62,493 nt of DNA, taken from positions 1 through 62,493 of the forward strand of contig JBBHKE010001856.1 in NCBI GenBank assembly GCA_037447655.1, in the 5' to 3' direction. Each line of letters opens with the position of its first letter. The first letter of the stretch is position 1. Below the pieces are notes generated by a model. The model saw only the letters and a list, made by a program, of their open reading frames with translations, was not told the DNA's origin and searched no databases. This document shows, piece by piece, positions 32,565 through 43,278 of this stretch. The DNA comes from Zygnema cylindricum (lineage: Eukaryota > Streptophyta > Zygnematophyceae > Zygnematales > Zygnemataceae). The position numbers and the translations under genes are program-made.

Positions 32565-33798
32565 TAGATACTCACGGAAATACCCACATACTACCCCAAA
32601 AACAAATGTGTTTTAGACACCACAGATTACTCCACAATAAACTAAATCACCTCAAACTGCACCAATATGCAATATTCTATAGACAATGTAAACCCCCAAA
32701 GTTACAGCCAAATCCACTAAGGAATCTAGAAGATATAAACTCCAGAGGTTCCCAAAAACAGCTAGCAGTTATTCAAACTAAACAGTTAGACTTCCCACAT
32801 AATTCTACAGAACTGACAAAACAGACTGAAACTTCGTAAACAATTTTTTTCTAGGTCATCAAATATCTCCACAATGTTTCATACAAAAAAATTAATCAGG
32901 GTGATCACACTATCAGGTCAAAGTTGCATAAAAACAGTTTGCCATTACTTTGATAAACTTGACTGAGATACTGAAAATAAACTAAGTCCTACCATTTATA
33001 CTCGCATAGTTATCTACTGATCCCTACACTAATCAAACAACTACACGTGTAACTAAGTATTGTACACGAATAAAGACATTGTACGTCAACAGTACGTTTA
33101 TTGTACCGAAAGTACGTCCAAACCCTAATTATAGCTTTTATCCTATTTCATTATAGTAACACTAAAAATTAATTCACTAGATACAAATTACGATTATTTC
33201 AGATATTTACAAATAGGGTCCGTACATAAATTGTGCCAATTGCTTAGTCAACAATTGGCGAATCCGTCCAAATGACTGTACGTGCAAACTGAAATCTCCT
33301 AGTAGCAAGTCGGTCGCGCAAAAGGACGCGACTTGCTTAGTCAACTGTGGTCGCGTCAGATTTCCTCAGCCAACGATGTAGGGGGTCAAACAATTACATT
33401 AGCGTCCGTGAAGGAGTATTCTGGAATATACGGATCATGGTAAGATGTAAAATATTTCTTTGCTATGGACGACACGCGTCCATTAACATTGTCCCAATGT
33501 GGTCCCACTTTGAATCGCGTCCGTCGACTCGATTCGTATCCGTCGTTCATTCCTGTGTCGTACAGTTTGTAGTGTGTCACTGTTTCAGATTCCGTACGAG
33601 ATCATTCTGGAACGGACACATTTGATCCTCGCTTGCTGACACCGCGTGTCCCAAGGAAGTACATTACACTCTTTTGTACTTGAGTAATTGTCACACTATT
33701 AAATGCCAACACTGAAGAAATCACTCAAAAATATTAAAAGTACCAATCCCTCTCTCATTAACCCATTTGTTGAGTACTAAAGCTTTCAAATCACAACA
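32565..33798 (-). mobile_element. 1234-bp LTR (minus), partner of 26933-28167
   Basis: On minus it starts TGTTGTGATTTGAAAGC and ends GTGAGTATCTA; the last dinucleotide CA is mutated to TA. It is followed by the internal stub TGGCTGAAATAGGATATGGA, which is cut by another LTR start at 32545. Same order and length as 26933-28167. Confidence 0.66.
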
Positions 33799-34719
33799 AC
33801 GAGGAGGGTAGGATAGAGGGAGGCGGCTTGGTTGACGTTCCGTTTTCAAGATTCCTGGCGACTTCTTTCAAAAAAAAGTGAAGAAGACGTTCGTAAAGTT
33901 TTCAAACTTACTGCGCGCAAACAGTGTGACATTTCAACGTCTTTTTTCGAAAATGTCCGTACATTTTTGATAAACTTAGGTACTTGTTACCCTTGCGAAA
34001 GAAGACTTTCTGTGTGCTCATTTCCACCACAGAATGCAAAGTTAGAATATGAGTTTTGGACACATTCACCCACTTTGACTTTCCCTTAGAAATGCAGCCA
34101 CCATGGAAGGCAAAATTCTGGCTGACTACACCCTTGTGTAGCCTGGACTCCCGTGAGTCCCCAGCAAAAAGAATCACTAAATTTGCTCCCCTGAGCATTA
34201 AGTTATGGTTGTTCAAAGACAACGAATTTATACTGTATGCCTCTAGGAGAGAGGGCTTCCAAAAATGTCTAAGTACTAAGAACCTACTCAAATTATCATA
34301 CACTATATATTGTATATACAAAGTTCGATAGCTGCCGTACTTTATGTACGGAATTATGCGGCACCACTCTCGGTCTGCCACGTTGCAAATAAGTCGTCGC
34401 CATTTTGTCCCTTTCTTCTCTGTCATCCTATAGGATGGTGCCGCGTGTCATTTTCCTCCATTTTCGCGAAGCGTCGCCAAAATAGCCATTTGGGCAGGTC
34501 AGCACTAACGCGCGCCGTCTGTTTGAAATACGGCGATCAACGTCAACCGTTCGATCTTAACGACGCGCCAAATCTTTTTTCTGGCAGTTGAATTTCTAAG
34601 ATCGTCGTCCTTTTTCACGTTCGTTCAAATTCTACCGATGTCAATTCGGTCAATTAAATGAAAGCGTCGTCTTTCACTATATTATAAAATATCGAACTCA
34701 CTAACATTTATCAGATATC
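33799..34719. other. Stretch without recognised gene
   Basis: 33840-33990 resembles 1090-1190. A segment at 34090-34175 (GCCTGGACTCCCGTGAGTCC) recurs in inverted orientation at 38016-38090 and must be a dispersed repeat. 34370-34640 is GC-richer with CGCG motifs and could be a promoter-like region, but no downstream gene is seen. Confidence 0.35.
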
Positions 34720-35135
34720 CGCCTTGGTAAACAAGGTAAACGACTTCTATGGATTCGCAGACCCAAGTTTAAATCTGGGAGTAGGCATAATTTTGGTCAT
34801 CTCTTAGTTGGTATTCTCTACGTATAAATCTTTATATACCTATTATACCCTACATATCAATATTTGATTTTCTCTAGGATAAAGCTATTGCTTGTAAGTT
34901 ATTTGACAGACGGTAGGTATCTGTATCAAATCCTGTGTCCAGATACCTTTTGTGGTAAATCTACCAAACCTACTCTTGTCTAGAGAGCTTTGGCAGCCAT
35001 GACTCTAGCTCCCTCTCTAGCCTTCAGTGACTACGACAAGTGTGGGGGCTTGGAGAAGGGAGTTAGAGACAGACTGCCTCTGCCTTTTTCTATCCCAATA
35101 TAGACCTAGAAAATACACAAATATCAACAAATCGT
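34720..35135 (-). mobile_element. Copia LTR fragment with tRNA-like segment
   Basis: On minus it begins TGTTGATATTTGTGTATTTT at 35135 and is related to the LTR starting at 37109 on plus: both have 'TATTTTCTAGGT', 'TTCAGT' inverted as 'AGTCACTGAAGG', 'CATGGCTGCC' and the 'GGAC.CAGGATTTGAT' block. The plus strand of the last block reads as a degraded tRNA T-arm. It is the counterpart, in inverted orientation, of 37109-37400. Confidence 0.45.
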
Positions 35136-35742
35136 TGACAATATTTTTGTTCGAGTAGCATGATCCGATTTCGCGTCCATTTAGAAATTTTGTGTTTTGC
35201 CGCAGAGTACTTTACGCACGGTCGGTACTTTTCATATCGTTTAAGAGCTTGAGGGAGCATGAAGTTAGCTTGTAGGAAGCTTAGTGTGGACAGGCTATGG
35301 CCAGCGTGCTTATTCGTGTAAAGGGGTCACTTTTGTGTTTCTTTGTAGTTTTGTTTTCTGTATTAAATTTGTTCTCTGTTGGGATTTAGTGGGATATGAT
35401 TGAATGAGAGAGAGTGAGGAAATTAAATCTTTTGAGAGGGGAAATAACATTCCATTTTGTAACTAGAAAAGCTTTAGCTAAATAGAAGACAATAGACATT
35501 AAGTATTTTATAGATCCTATCACTTGTTCTCGGAGCAGGCTACTGCTCCAGTTTTTTAGTAAGATGCTCTAGTTTGGGAGTAAAATTCAAGGAGGTCAAA
35601 GCAATGGAAAGGACGAAAACGTTTCTCCTTCCCCATCGACGTGGTCGGTTTTAGACAACAGAGTGAGAGGGAGATGTTAAGATGCGCAAAGGTGGCAATC
35701 AAAGTGGCGCGTCCCACGAAAAGGAAAAGTGAACCGGCAAGA
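35136..35742. other. Stretch without recognised gene
   Basis: AT-rich at first, with a short copy (35695-35715, TCAAAGTGGCGCGTCCCAC) of a motif found again at 36084 and 38508. No gene seen. Confidence 0.35.
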
Positions 35743-36120
35743 TTGTTGAACTGTCAAGAGGTTACCGTTCAATATTGGGGTGTAAGTAGTCTGTTTATCC
35801 TCGAAATGGCTAAGAATAAATTAGCCCGGACCCACCATAAGCCATCATCGGGTTGGTGGCCTAGTGGTTAGCGCATTCAAGTATTAATTCAAAGGTTATA
35901 GGCCCGATCCCTGGTCGGCTCACTTTTCTCAAATGTGGGACATGCTGAATCCCGCATTGTGCGGCACATTTCGAGTGTGGGCGTTATCACATTCTAAATT
36001 TGAACAGCACATCTGCCTAGATAAGCACACGATCCACGACCCCAATGGCTCCAATTAATTGTTGAAATTCCAAAACTTTGGAGGTCAAAGTGGCACGTCC
36101 CACATTAGGCAAAACTGTTC
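35743..36120 (+). mobile_element. tRNA-derived SINE-like repeat, copy 1
   Basis: A tRNA-like head with A box 'TGGCCTAGTGGTTAGCG' (35857-35873) and B box 'GGCCCGATCCC' (35901-35911). The body continues to 'AATAGGGGGTGTTGG' at about 36137. A nearly identical copy lies at 38172-38560. Both are followed by a GA-rich tract, so the duplicated unit includes it. tRNA identity cannot be assigned and a cloverleaf is not preserved. Confidence 0.55.
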
Positions 36121-36404
36121 TGGCTAGAGAAATAGGGGGTGTTGGAAAATGAGAGGACGAGGAGAGGGACAGAGAGAACGAGAAATTGAGTGAGAGGGAG
36201 AGGAAGAGAAAGAGGGAGACAAGGAGAAATAGGGAGAAAGAGGGAGAAGGAAAAGGAGAGGGAGAGGGTGGAGCGCGGAGATGAGAGAAAAGAGGGGAGC
36301 AAAAGAGGGACGGTAAAGTAAGAAGAGAAAAGTGAGGGGGAGGGGAGAGGGAGAAGTGGAGTGGGGAATGCATAGAGGGGAGTGCGGATAGGAAAGTGGG
36401 TAAA
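36121..36404. repeat. GA-rich low-complexity tract
   Basis: Purine-rich on plus (GAGAGGGAGAGG type). It closely matches 38560-38830. Long frames on the opposite strand (Ser/Pro/Leu/Phe-rich) are artefacts. Confidence 0.7.
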
Positions 36405-37095
36405 AAGAGTTTATGAAATCTATCCCTTATAGACGGGTCGTAGGAAGTTTGATCTACTTTATGAACTCTACAAGGCCGGACATAGCGGCAACAGTTGGAG
36501 AACTCAGTAGGAGTCTTAATGATCCTACAAAGAGAGACTGGGAGGCAGCCAAGAGAGTTATGAGATATTTGGTTGGAACTAGAGAATTATGGTTGCATTT
36601 GGAGGGTAGCCAACTGATATCACCACTTGGAGTGATGCCAGTTATGGGGATGCACCTATGAGAAGATGCACTTCTGGATATGTTTTGTATGTGGGGGAAG
36701 GTGCTTGCTGTTGGTGCAGTAAGCAACAAAAGGTGGCTACTCAGTCTACTATGGAGGCTGAGTATATGGCGTCTTGTTCTGTTGTAAAAGAACTAATGTG
36801 GGTGAAGTCATTGTTGCAAGAACTGGGATATATGAAGGAGGGAGTGCATGAAATCTTTTGCGATAATCAAGGTGCAATCGCAATTTCAGCCAATCCAGAA
36901 CACCATTTTAAAGCAAAACATAAGGACATAAGATTAAGCTTCGTAAGAGAAAAAGTTGAAAATAAAATTTTAAATCTTGAGTATAGACCTGATGAAGAAA
37001 TGGTGGCTGACATGATGACCAAACCTGTGCCCTCTCCTAAATTAAAATATTGTCGGGAAAAATTTGGGTTGAAAGTAAAGTTAAAATTAGTCTAG
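36405..37095 (+). pseudogene. Ty1/Copia RNase H end
   Basis: The frame begins MKSIPYRRVVGSLIYFMNST and RPDIAATVGELSRSLNDPT, the block between RT and RNase H, followed by RVMRYLVGTRELWLHLE. A frameshift near 36655 leads into RRCTSGYVLYVGEGACCWCS, KQQKVATQSTMEAEYMASCS, EIFCDNQGAIAISANPEHHF, KHKDIRLSFVREKV and ADMMTKPV. The last 145 codons are intact and highly typical of Copia RNase H, including the catalytic-type Glu of EAEY and Asp of CDNQ. Everything upstream is replaced by the GA-rich tract, so this is 5'-truncated. Confidence 0.85.
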
Positions 37096-37098
37096 AAA

Positions 37099-37108
37099 AT
37101 AAGGGGAG
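37099..37108 (+). other. Polypurine tract of Copia remnant
   Basis: ATAAGGGGAG directly before an LTR start TGTTGAAAATAATAG, 4 bp after the RNase H stop codon (37093-37095). This is the usual plus-strand primer position. Confidence 0.7.
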
Positions 37109-37400
37109 TGTTGAAAATAATAGATTTCTATAGTATTTTCTAGGTTTAACAGGTTAGTATAAAAGAAAAGAAAAGGACGTACAGCTTGCCTTCACCTCCT
37201 CTCTCTAGCCCCCATACTTGTTGTAGTCACTGAAGGATAGAGAGGGTGGTTGATCCATGGCTGCCTTAGTTCAACAGGCAGTTATTTTTAGTAGGCTACT
37301 AAAAATATACATGCCGGACCCAGGATTTGATCCCGGTACCTTCAGTTCGTCAAGTCGGCCGATAGCGGTCAACTTTATCCTATTAGACTAGGACCAATGC
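37109..37400 (+). mobile_element. Copia 3' LTR, contains antisense tRNA-like segment
   Basis: Begins TGTTGAAAATAATAGATTTC right after the polypurine tract. On minus, about 37395-37310 reads as a tRNA-derived head: 'TCCTAGTCTAATAGGATA' as A box and 'GGGATCAAATCCTGGG' as B box. The inverted relative at 34720-35135 has the same arrangement. The far end of the LTR cannot be defined. Confidence 0.5.
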
Positions 37401-37420
37401 TAAATGCTATAGTATGTGAT

Positions 37421-37423
<3 letters not shown>

Positions 37424-37460
<37 letters not shown>
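37424..37460. repeat. (TA)n microsatellite
   Basis: About 18 uninterrupted TA units. Confidence 0.9.
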
Positions 37461-38171
37461 ATAAGGAGGAACAAATTCATTTAACTAAAACTGTATACAA
37501 CTTGCATAGATACAGTTTTATGAAAGTACGAAGTACGACACTTTTTTCAAAACGAATACCACGCATTTTGTTTAAACAGCAAAACAAATATCGCGCAAGT
37601 ATTTATAACGGCTAAGATTGCGTCTCGCTGCAAATCCAACGGCGCACATCATCGTCGAAATCTCAGAGTGGTCGCTTTGGCGTTTTGTGACGTGGCATGA
37701 CTTCGAGCCACGTGGAGAGATGACATTCGGTCATAGGAATTCCAAGTTGTACGGACGAGTGAAAAGCATAAACGCGTCCGCTTAATAGCGTTGTCGTACA
37801 TAGGCTGTACAAAAGGTACACCGGCAGTAGTACTTTTTGGTACACTACTATAATCTGATTCGTCCGTACTTCAATAGATAGAAGTTATTAGAGGGAACCA
37901 GGACTGAGAAATCTTTGGTAGGTAGTCACCTCTCTCTTTGAGAGTTTGTACAAATTGGCATTTTTACAGCCTCATAACATATCGGCTAGTTGGCCGTTTT
38001 TATTGATTTTTTTGCTACGGACTCATGGGAGTCCAGGCTGCATAGGGGTACAGTCAAACTCTCATTTTGCCATCCTGGACAGCAGTGGTTTTGGCTTGAA
38101 GTGGGTTAGTTAAATACTATCTAGAGGCTTCCTGTATTCTGTGGTCCAATGGAGGACACAGAATTGCATGT
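37461..38171. other. Stretch without recognised gene
   Basis: Holds an inverted copy (38016-38090) of the 34090-34175 repeat. 37620-37760 has CACGTGG motifs. No convincing coding region. Confidence 0.35.
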
Positions 38172-38559
38172 TGAACTGTCAAGAGGTTACCATTCAATAT
38201 TGGGGTGTAGTATAGTCTGTTTACCCTCGAAATGGCTCAGAATAAATTAGCCTGTACCCACCAAAGCCATCATCGGGTTGGTGGCAGAGCGGTTAGCGCA
38301 TTCAAGTATTAAACCAAAGGTTATAGGCTCGATCCCCTGTGGGCTCACTTTTCTCAAATGTGGGACATGCTGAATCCCGCATTGTGCGGCACATTTCGAG
38401 TGTGGGCGTTATCACATTCTAAATTTGAACAGTTCATCTGCCTAGATAAACACGATCCACGACCCCAATTGCTCCAATTAATTGTTGAAATTCCAAAACT
38501 TTGGACGTCAAAGTGGCATGTCCCACATCAGGGAAACTATTCTAGCTAGAGAAATAGAG
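38172..38559 (+). mobile_element. tRNA-derived SINE-like repeat, copy 2
   Basis: A box 'TGGCAGAGCGGTTAGCG' (38282-38298) and B box 'GGCTCGATCCC' (38327-38337), both closer to Pol III consensus than in copy 1. The rest matches copy 1 with few differences, so the duplication is fairly recent. Confidence 0.55.
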
Positions 38560-39203
38560 GGTGTTGGAAAATGAGAGGACGAGGAGAGGGACAAAGAGAA
38601 CGAGAAATTGAGTGAGAGGGAGAGGAAGAGAAAGAGGGAGACAAGGAGAAATAGGGAGAAAAGGGGAGAAGGAAAAGGAGAGGGAGAGGGTGGAGCGCGG
38701 AGATGAGAGAGGAGAGGGGAGCAAAAGAGGGACGGTAAAGAAAGAAGAGAAGAGTGAGGGGGAGGGGAGAGGTAAAAGTGGAGAGGGGAATGCAGAGAAG
38801 GGAGTGCGGGGAGGAAAGTGGGTAGTGGAGAGGAGAGAGGGGAGAGGGAAGTGGGGCAAGGGAGGGGAAGGGGAAGCGGGAAAAACTGAGAGAGGAGACG
38901 GAAGACGACAGAGGCGAGAGAGGGAAATAGGGAAAAAGGACTCGGAGAAGGGAACAAGGAGAGAAAGATGGCAGAGTCGAGAGGGGGGAGAAGAGAGGGA
39001 AATGGGTGAAAGGGGAGAGGGCACAGGAGAAAGGAAAGAGGGGAGAGAGGGGGGAAAAGTGGGAGGGGAAAATTAGAAGGAGAGGGAGGGGTAGGGAGAG
39101 GGCGAGAGAGAGAGAGAGTGAGAGGGAAAGGAAGAGGGAGAGGGAGAGGGAGAATGAGGCGGAGAAGGGGATGGAAAGTGAGAGGGAGAGGACGAGGGAG
39201 AGG
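38560..39203. repeat. Long GA-rich tract
   Basis: About 640 bp of purine-rich sequence made of GAGAGGG/GGAGAGG-type units. Its first 270 bp match 36121-36390. It ends where the last 51 bp of a Copia LTR begin. All long frames here are low-complexity artefacts. Confidence 0.75.
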
Positions 39204-39254
39204 TTATGTTTTGTGAATTATTTTGAGTGAATGTCTTTTGCTTAAGATCCTACA
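39204..39254 (+). repeat. Remnant of 5' LTR of element A
   Basis: TTATGTTTTGTGAATTATTT and on to AGATCCTACA match the last 51 bp of the 3' LTR (43881-43931) with few differences. The rest of the LTR is replaced by the GA-rich tract. Confidence 0.8.
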
Positions 39255-39256
39255 AT

Positions 39257-39268
39257 TGGTATCAAAGC
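39257..39268 (+). other. Primer-binding site of element A
   Basis: TGGTATCAAAGC, two bases after the LTR end CA; one mismatch to the usual TGGTATCAGAGC complementary to plant initiator tRNA-Met. Confidence 0.75.
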
Positions 39269-39296
39269 TAGTGCTTCGGAGATAGAGAGGGAGCGC

Positions 39297-42200
39297 ATGG
39301 GGAGGAAGAAGAATAGAAATACACCTTCCCCCATGTCGACTTCGGAGAGAGCAAGAGAGTTCAGTTTTTCGGGTTCTCAATTTGAGGAGACCTGGAATAC
39401 GGAGAGAAAATTCGAGGAAATGTTTGACACATTAATGAGATATGTAGGTTCACGATTTAAAACTCAATCTAGTGAAAAAAGAGAATTTGCTTCATTTCAG
39501 GCTGTCGATCCCTTTAGTGGAGGAGCTAATGAGAGTGAGATAAAAGAGAGAATTAGGAAAGGTAAAGCAAAGATAGAGGAGGATTCAGATTTTGAAGAGG
39601 CATTGGATAATGAAGATGATTATAATATGTCGGGGAAATCCGTGGCCTTTAATGGCACCAATTATGTAGTTTGGAAGAAATTTATTTCAGATCAACTTAT
39701 TCTCAAGAGGCTTTGGAGAATTGTCAATGGAGAGGAGAAAATGCCACTCGAGAGTAAAGCACGTGCTCAATGGAGGTTGAAGGATATTGCGGCAACGACC
39801 GGTTTGATGAAGAATTGCACTTCATCCGTGTTTGATCACTTTCTCGCTCACGGCACGTCCCATGAGTGTTGGCAAACACTTGAGGAGCAATATGAGAAAG
39901 GCGTTGAGAACAAGGGTCAATATGTTTATACCGGCTTTTTGAATTTTAAAATCAAGTCAAATGAAGTGATAGATGATGTCGTGAAGCGCTTCAATATTAT
40001 ACTCGAGCAATTACTCAACAATGGTCAAGTTATTTTGGATGCGGATAAATTAAGCGTTTTTCTTAACGCTTTACCGGACAAGCTTCCGCATCTTAAAGCT
40101 CTTTTACGAGCGAAGGCGGATAACACTTTCGGATTCACCGTCAATTTTATCAAAATGTCGGAGGGAACTCCATCGGCTTCTTCAAGTGGAGGAGGAAGAG
40201 TTCTCAACTCTACTACTCCCGAAGCCCCGGATATTAACTTTGCCGGTGGTAGAGGAGGTGGTAGAGGAGGTGGCCCGAGAGGTGGTGGTGGCGGCCAAGG
40301 TAACAAGAGGGAGCAAGGTCGTTCACCAAAGGTCCCTTTGGATCTTTCGAATGTGACATGCTACCGGTGTAACCGGCTTGGACATTTGTCTTCCTCTTGT
40401 CCGGATAAAGACAAGCAATGTCATTTTTGCGGTAAGTGGGGGCATACGAGCCCTCAATGTTATGCGAAGAGTGGAGATTCCGGGAGTAGAAGAGGAGGTA
40501 GAGGAGGTGATAGAGGTGGCCGAGGTGGCGGCCGAAGAGGAGGCCGCGGCGGCGGTCGTGGTTATGGTAATGCAAATTTCTTTGACTATGGTAATGAAAC
40601 CGGTGATGTTTTTCCGGTTCTTAACCTTACCCTTGATTCGGTTAGTAGTGAAGGAAATTTGGAGAAAGTGTGGATTATTGATACGGGGGCATCCCATCAT
40701 GTTTGCACGGATGCTACCTTGTTTGATGAGATGAGGGAACTTATGGTTCCAAAGTTTATTACGGTTGCAAGCGGCCATGTCATTTCGGTTGGAACGGTTG
40801 GCACGGTTCGGCTTGATCTTCTTTCATGGGATAATGATGGGAAGGAGAAATCGACGGAGTATCATCTTCAAAATACTCTTTACATTCCGGACGGTTCGGT
40901 CAATTTGTTAAGCGTTCCACAAATCCAAAAGAGTGGTGGAAGCTTACTTGCGAGAGGTGATCAATCTATTGAGATTTGGAATAAGAAGGGGAATGTAATT
41001 GGAGAAAGGGATGTAACGGATGCGAATCATAGTCGGCTCTTATGGAGGAGGCCGAAATCTAAAGTTCCCACCGAGGGAATTTCACATCAAATTTCGGAGT
41101 TGAAAGGTGATCTTACCTTATGGCATCATCGGATGTGTAACACATCCGAGGTAAGTTTGAAGAAGATGATTCGTCATTCTTCGGTGAGGGGTTTGGACCT
41201 CGCATACGGTGAGAAGGTGAACGGATGCGGAGGATGTAGCAAAGGACGTCAAATTCGGAAATCCCATTCGATTAAAGACAGCAAGCATCGAGCTCAAAGT
41301 CCTTTGGAGGTTGTCCACATTGATCTTTGTGGACATATTAAACCCGAGACAATTGGAGGTAATAAATATACTTTGGTGATTGTTGATGACTTTTCCCGGA
41401 AGTCATGGGTGTATTTATTGAAAAAGAAATCGGATGCATTTGAGAAATTTAAAGAATGGCATGTAATGGCCGAGAGGCAAATTGATAAGAAGCTTAAGTC
41501 CATTCGTTCGGACAATGGAGGGGAGTTTGATGTTTTTGAGGGGTATTGTAAGGAGTGGGGAATAAGGCATCAATTCACGGCGCCTTATTCTCCGAAGTCA
41601 AATGGAGTGGCCGAGAGGAAGAATTGTACCTTATAAGAAATGGTCCGTGCGATGGTTCATAGCTCCGGACGAGAAATGTTTTTGTGGGGAGATGCGATTC
41701 TTACAGCTAATTATATTTGTAACCGAAGACTCACTTCGATTTCCGGAAGTAAAACACCGGAAGAATTGTGGAGTGGTAGAAAGCCCACGGTTCATCATTT
41801 AAGAATTCGGGGATCTCATGCTACGGTGTATGTGGAATCAATTAAGAGAAAGGGGAAATTTGCACCTAGGAGTTGGTCGAGAATTTTTATTGGATATAGT
41901 GCGAAGGGGAGTTTATACCGAGTATATGATCGGGCTTGTCACACCGTGGAGGAATCTCGGAATGTGGATTTTCATGAGGATCTCAAATCCGCCATGAATT
42001 CCTTTGGGAAATTTAAAGAAAATTTGAATTTTTATGAGGAGAGTGAAATTGAGAATTTTCTGTACATTGGGGATTCACAATCCGATGAGGAACCAAATGT
42101 GAAAACTCAGAAAAAGAAATTGGGTAAATCGGTTGAAATTGAATTTGAAAGAAAGAGTAACGGATCTTTGGATTCCCGAGTGCCTTCGAACATTCGGAAA

Positions 42201-43250
42201 TCTCAAAGCTCTAAATCGAGTGAGAAGGAAATTGAAATTGAATCCGAGGAAAGGAAAGAGGAAAAGGAGGAGGAGCAAGTTATTAGAAGGAGCTCTCGGA
42301 TTACAAAGGGGAAGAAACCAGAGAAACTTACTTACGATCGAAAAGGGGAAAATGCATCGAATTCGCATTATTTTCTTTCCGATGCTAAAGGAAACGGAAT
42401 TTCTTTTGTAGCAATCACTTACGGAGAATATGACCGGCGACCCTCAATCTTATGTTGAGGCTAGGAGGTCGGTTGATTGGGAGAGTAAGTGGAAACCGGC
42501 GTGGGAGAAAGAATTTAAATCGGTGGTTGATAATCGAACTTTTGAGGAAGTGAAATTACCGGAGGGGGAAAAGGCTATTGATGCAAAGTGGACCAAAACT
42601 GGAGCTTCGGGTGAAATAATTAAGTACAAGGCGAGGCTTGTTTGCAAGGGGTTCCAACAACGTGAGGGAATTGATTTCAATGAGACTAATGCTCACGTGG
42701 TGAAGTTGGACTCACTACGGATTATTATTGCAATTGCAGCGATGGGGAAGAAGCACGTCCATCAAATGGACGTTGAAACCGCGTTTTTAGATGGTGAGTT
42801 GGAGGAAGAGGTATATATGAAGGTATCGGAAAGGGGTGTCTCCTTTGCAGGAAGGAAGTGTATGGCGTTTGCGAAAGTCCTTATATGTTTTGAAACAAGC
42901 GCCACGCACGTGGTATTTGAGACTTCATCAAGTACTATTGAAATTCGGATTTGTACGGACTACGTCCGATTCTGAAGTTTACGTGAAAGGTGAAGGAGTT
43001 GACCAAATCATCTTTTATGTATATGTGGATGATTTCTTGATGGCATGCGACAAGATGGAGCGCATTAATGAGTTGAAACGTTATCTTGGATTACATTTCA
43101 AAGTGACAGATCTTGGAGAGGTACGATATATTTTGGGGATTGAAGTGATACGTACCGACAAAAGAGGAGGCGGCAGATTTTGCTGACGGAAGCAGCTACG
43201 CATGATATATTTGAGAGGGGACGACCAAAAATTGGATTATTTTGAGGAGT
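39297..43250 (+). pseudogene. Copia gag-pol of element A
   Basis: The first frame (39297-41636, 779 aa) has gag (FNGTNYVVWKKFISDQLI), two CX2CX4HX4C zinc knuckles (residues 355-368 and 375-388) within Arg/Gly-rich linkers, protease DTG at 462-464, the gag-pre-integrase HHCC-like region (LWHHRMC...CGGC), and integrase D676, D739, E773. A single TAA (41634-41636) stops it; the same frame then continues at 41640-42458 with the integrase C-terminal part. A frameshift near 42440 leads into RT (QMDVETAFLDGELEEEVYMK), another near 42870 into the YVDD block (43022-43033) and VTDLGEVRYILGIEV. After that it jumps to EEAADF-type RNase H terminal residues at 43160, so about 1 kb is deleted. It is expressed as one polyprotein in intact relatives. 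Confidence 0.88.
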
Positions 43251-43267
43251 TTGGCGATTCCGACTAT

Positions 43268-43278
43268 AAGAGGGGGAT
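43268..43278 (+). other. Polypurine tract of element A
   Basis: AAGAGGGGGAT immediately before the 3' LTR start TGTTGGGATATTG. Confidence 0.75.

Noticed and set aside
38508-39230. Several 70-160 codon open frames on both strands
   Set aside because: All lie in GA-rich low-complexity sequence; no start context, domain or splice signal.
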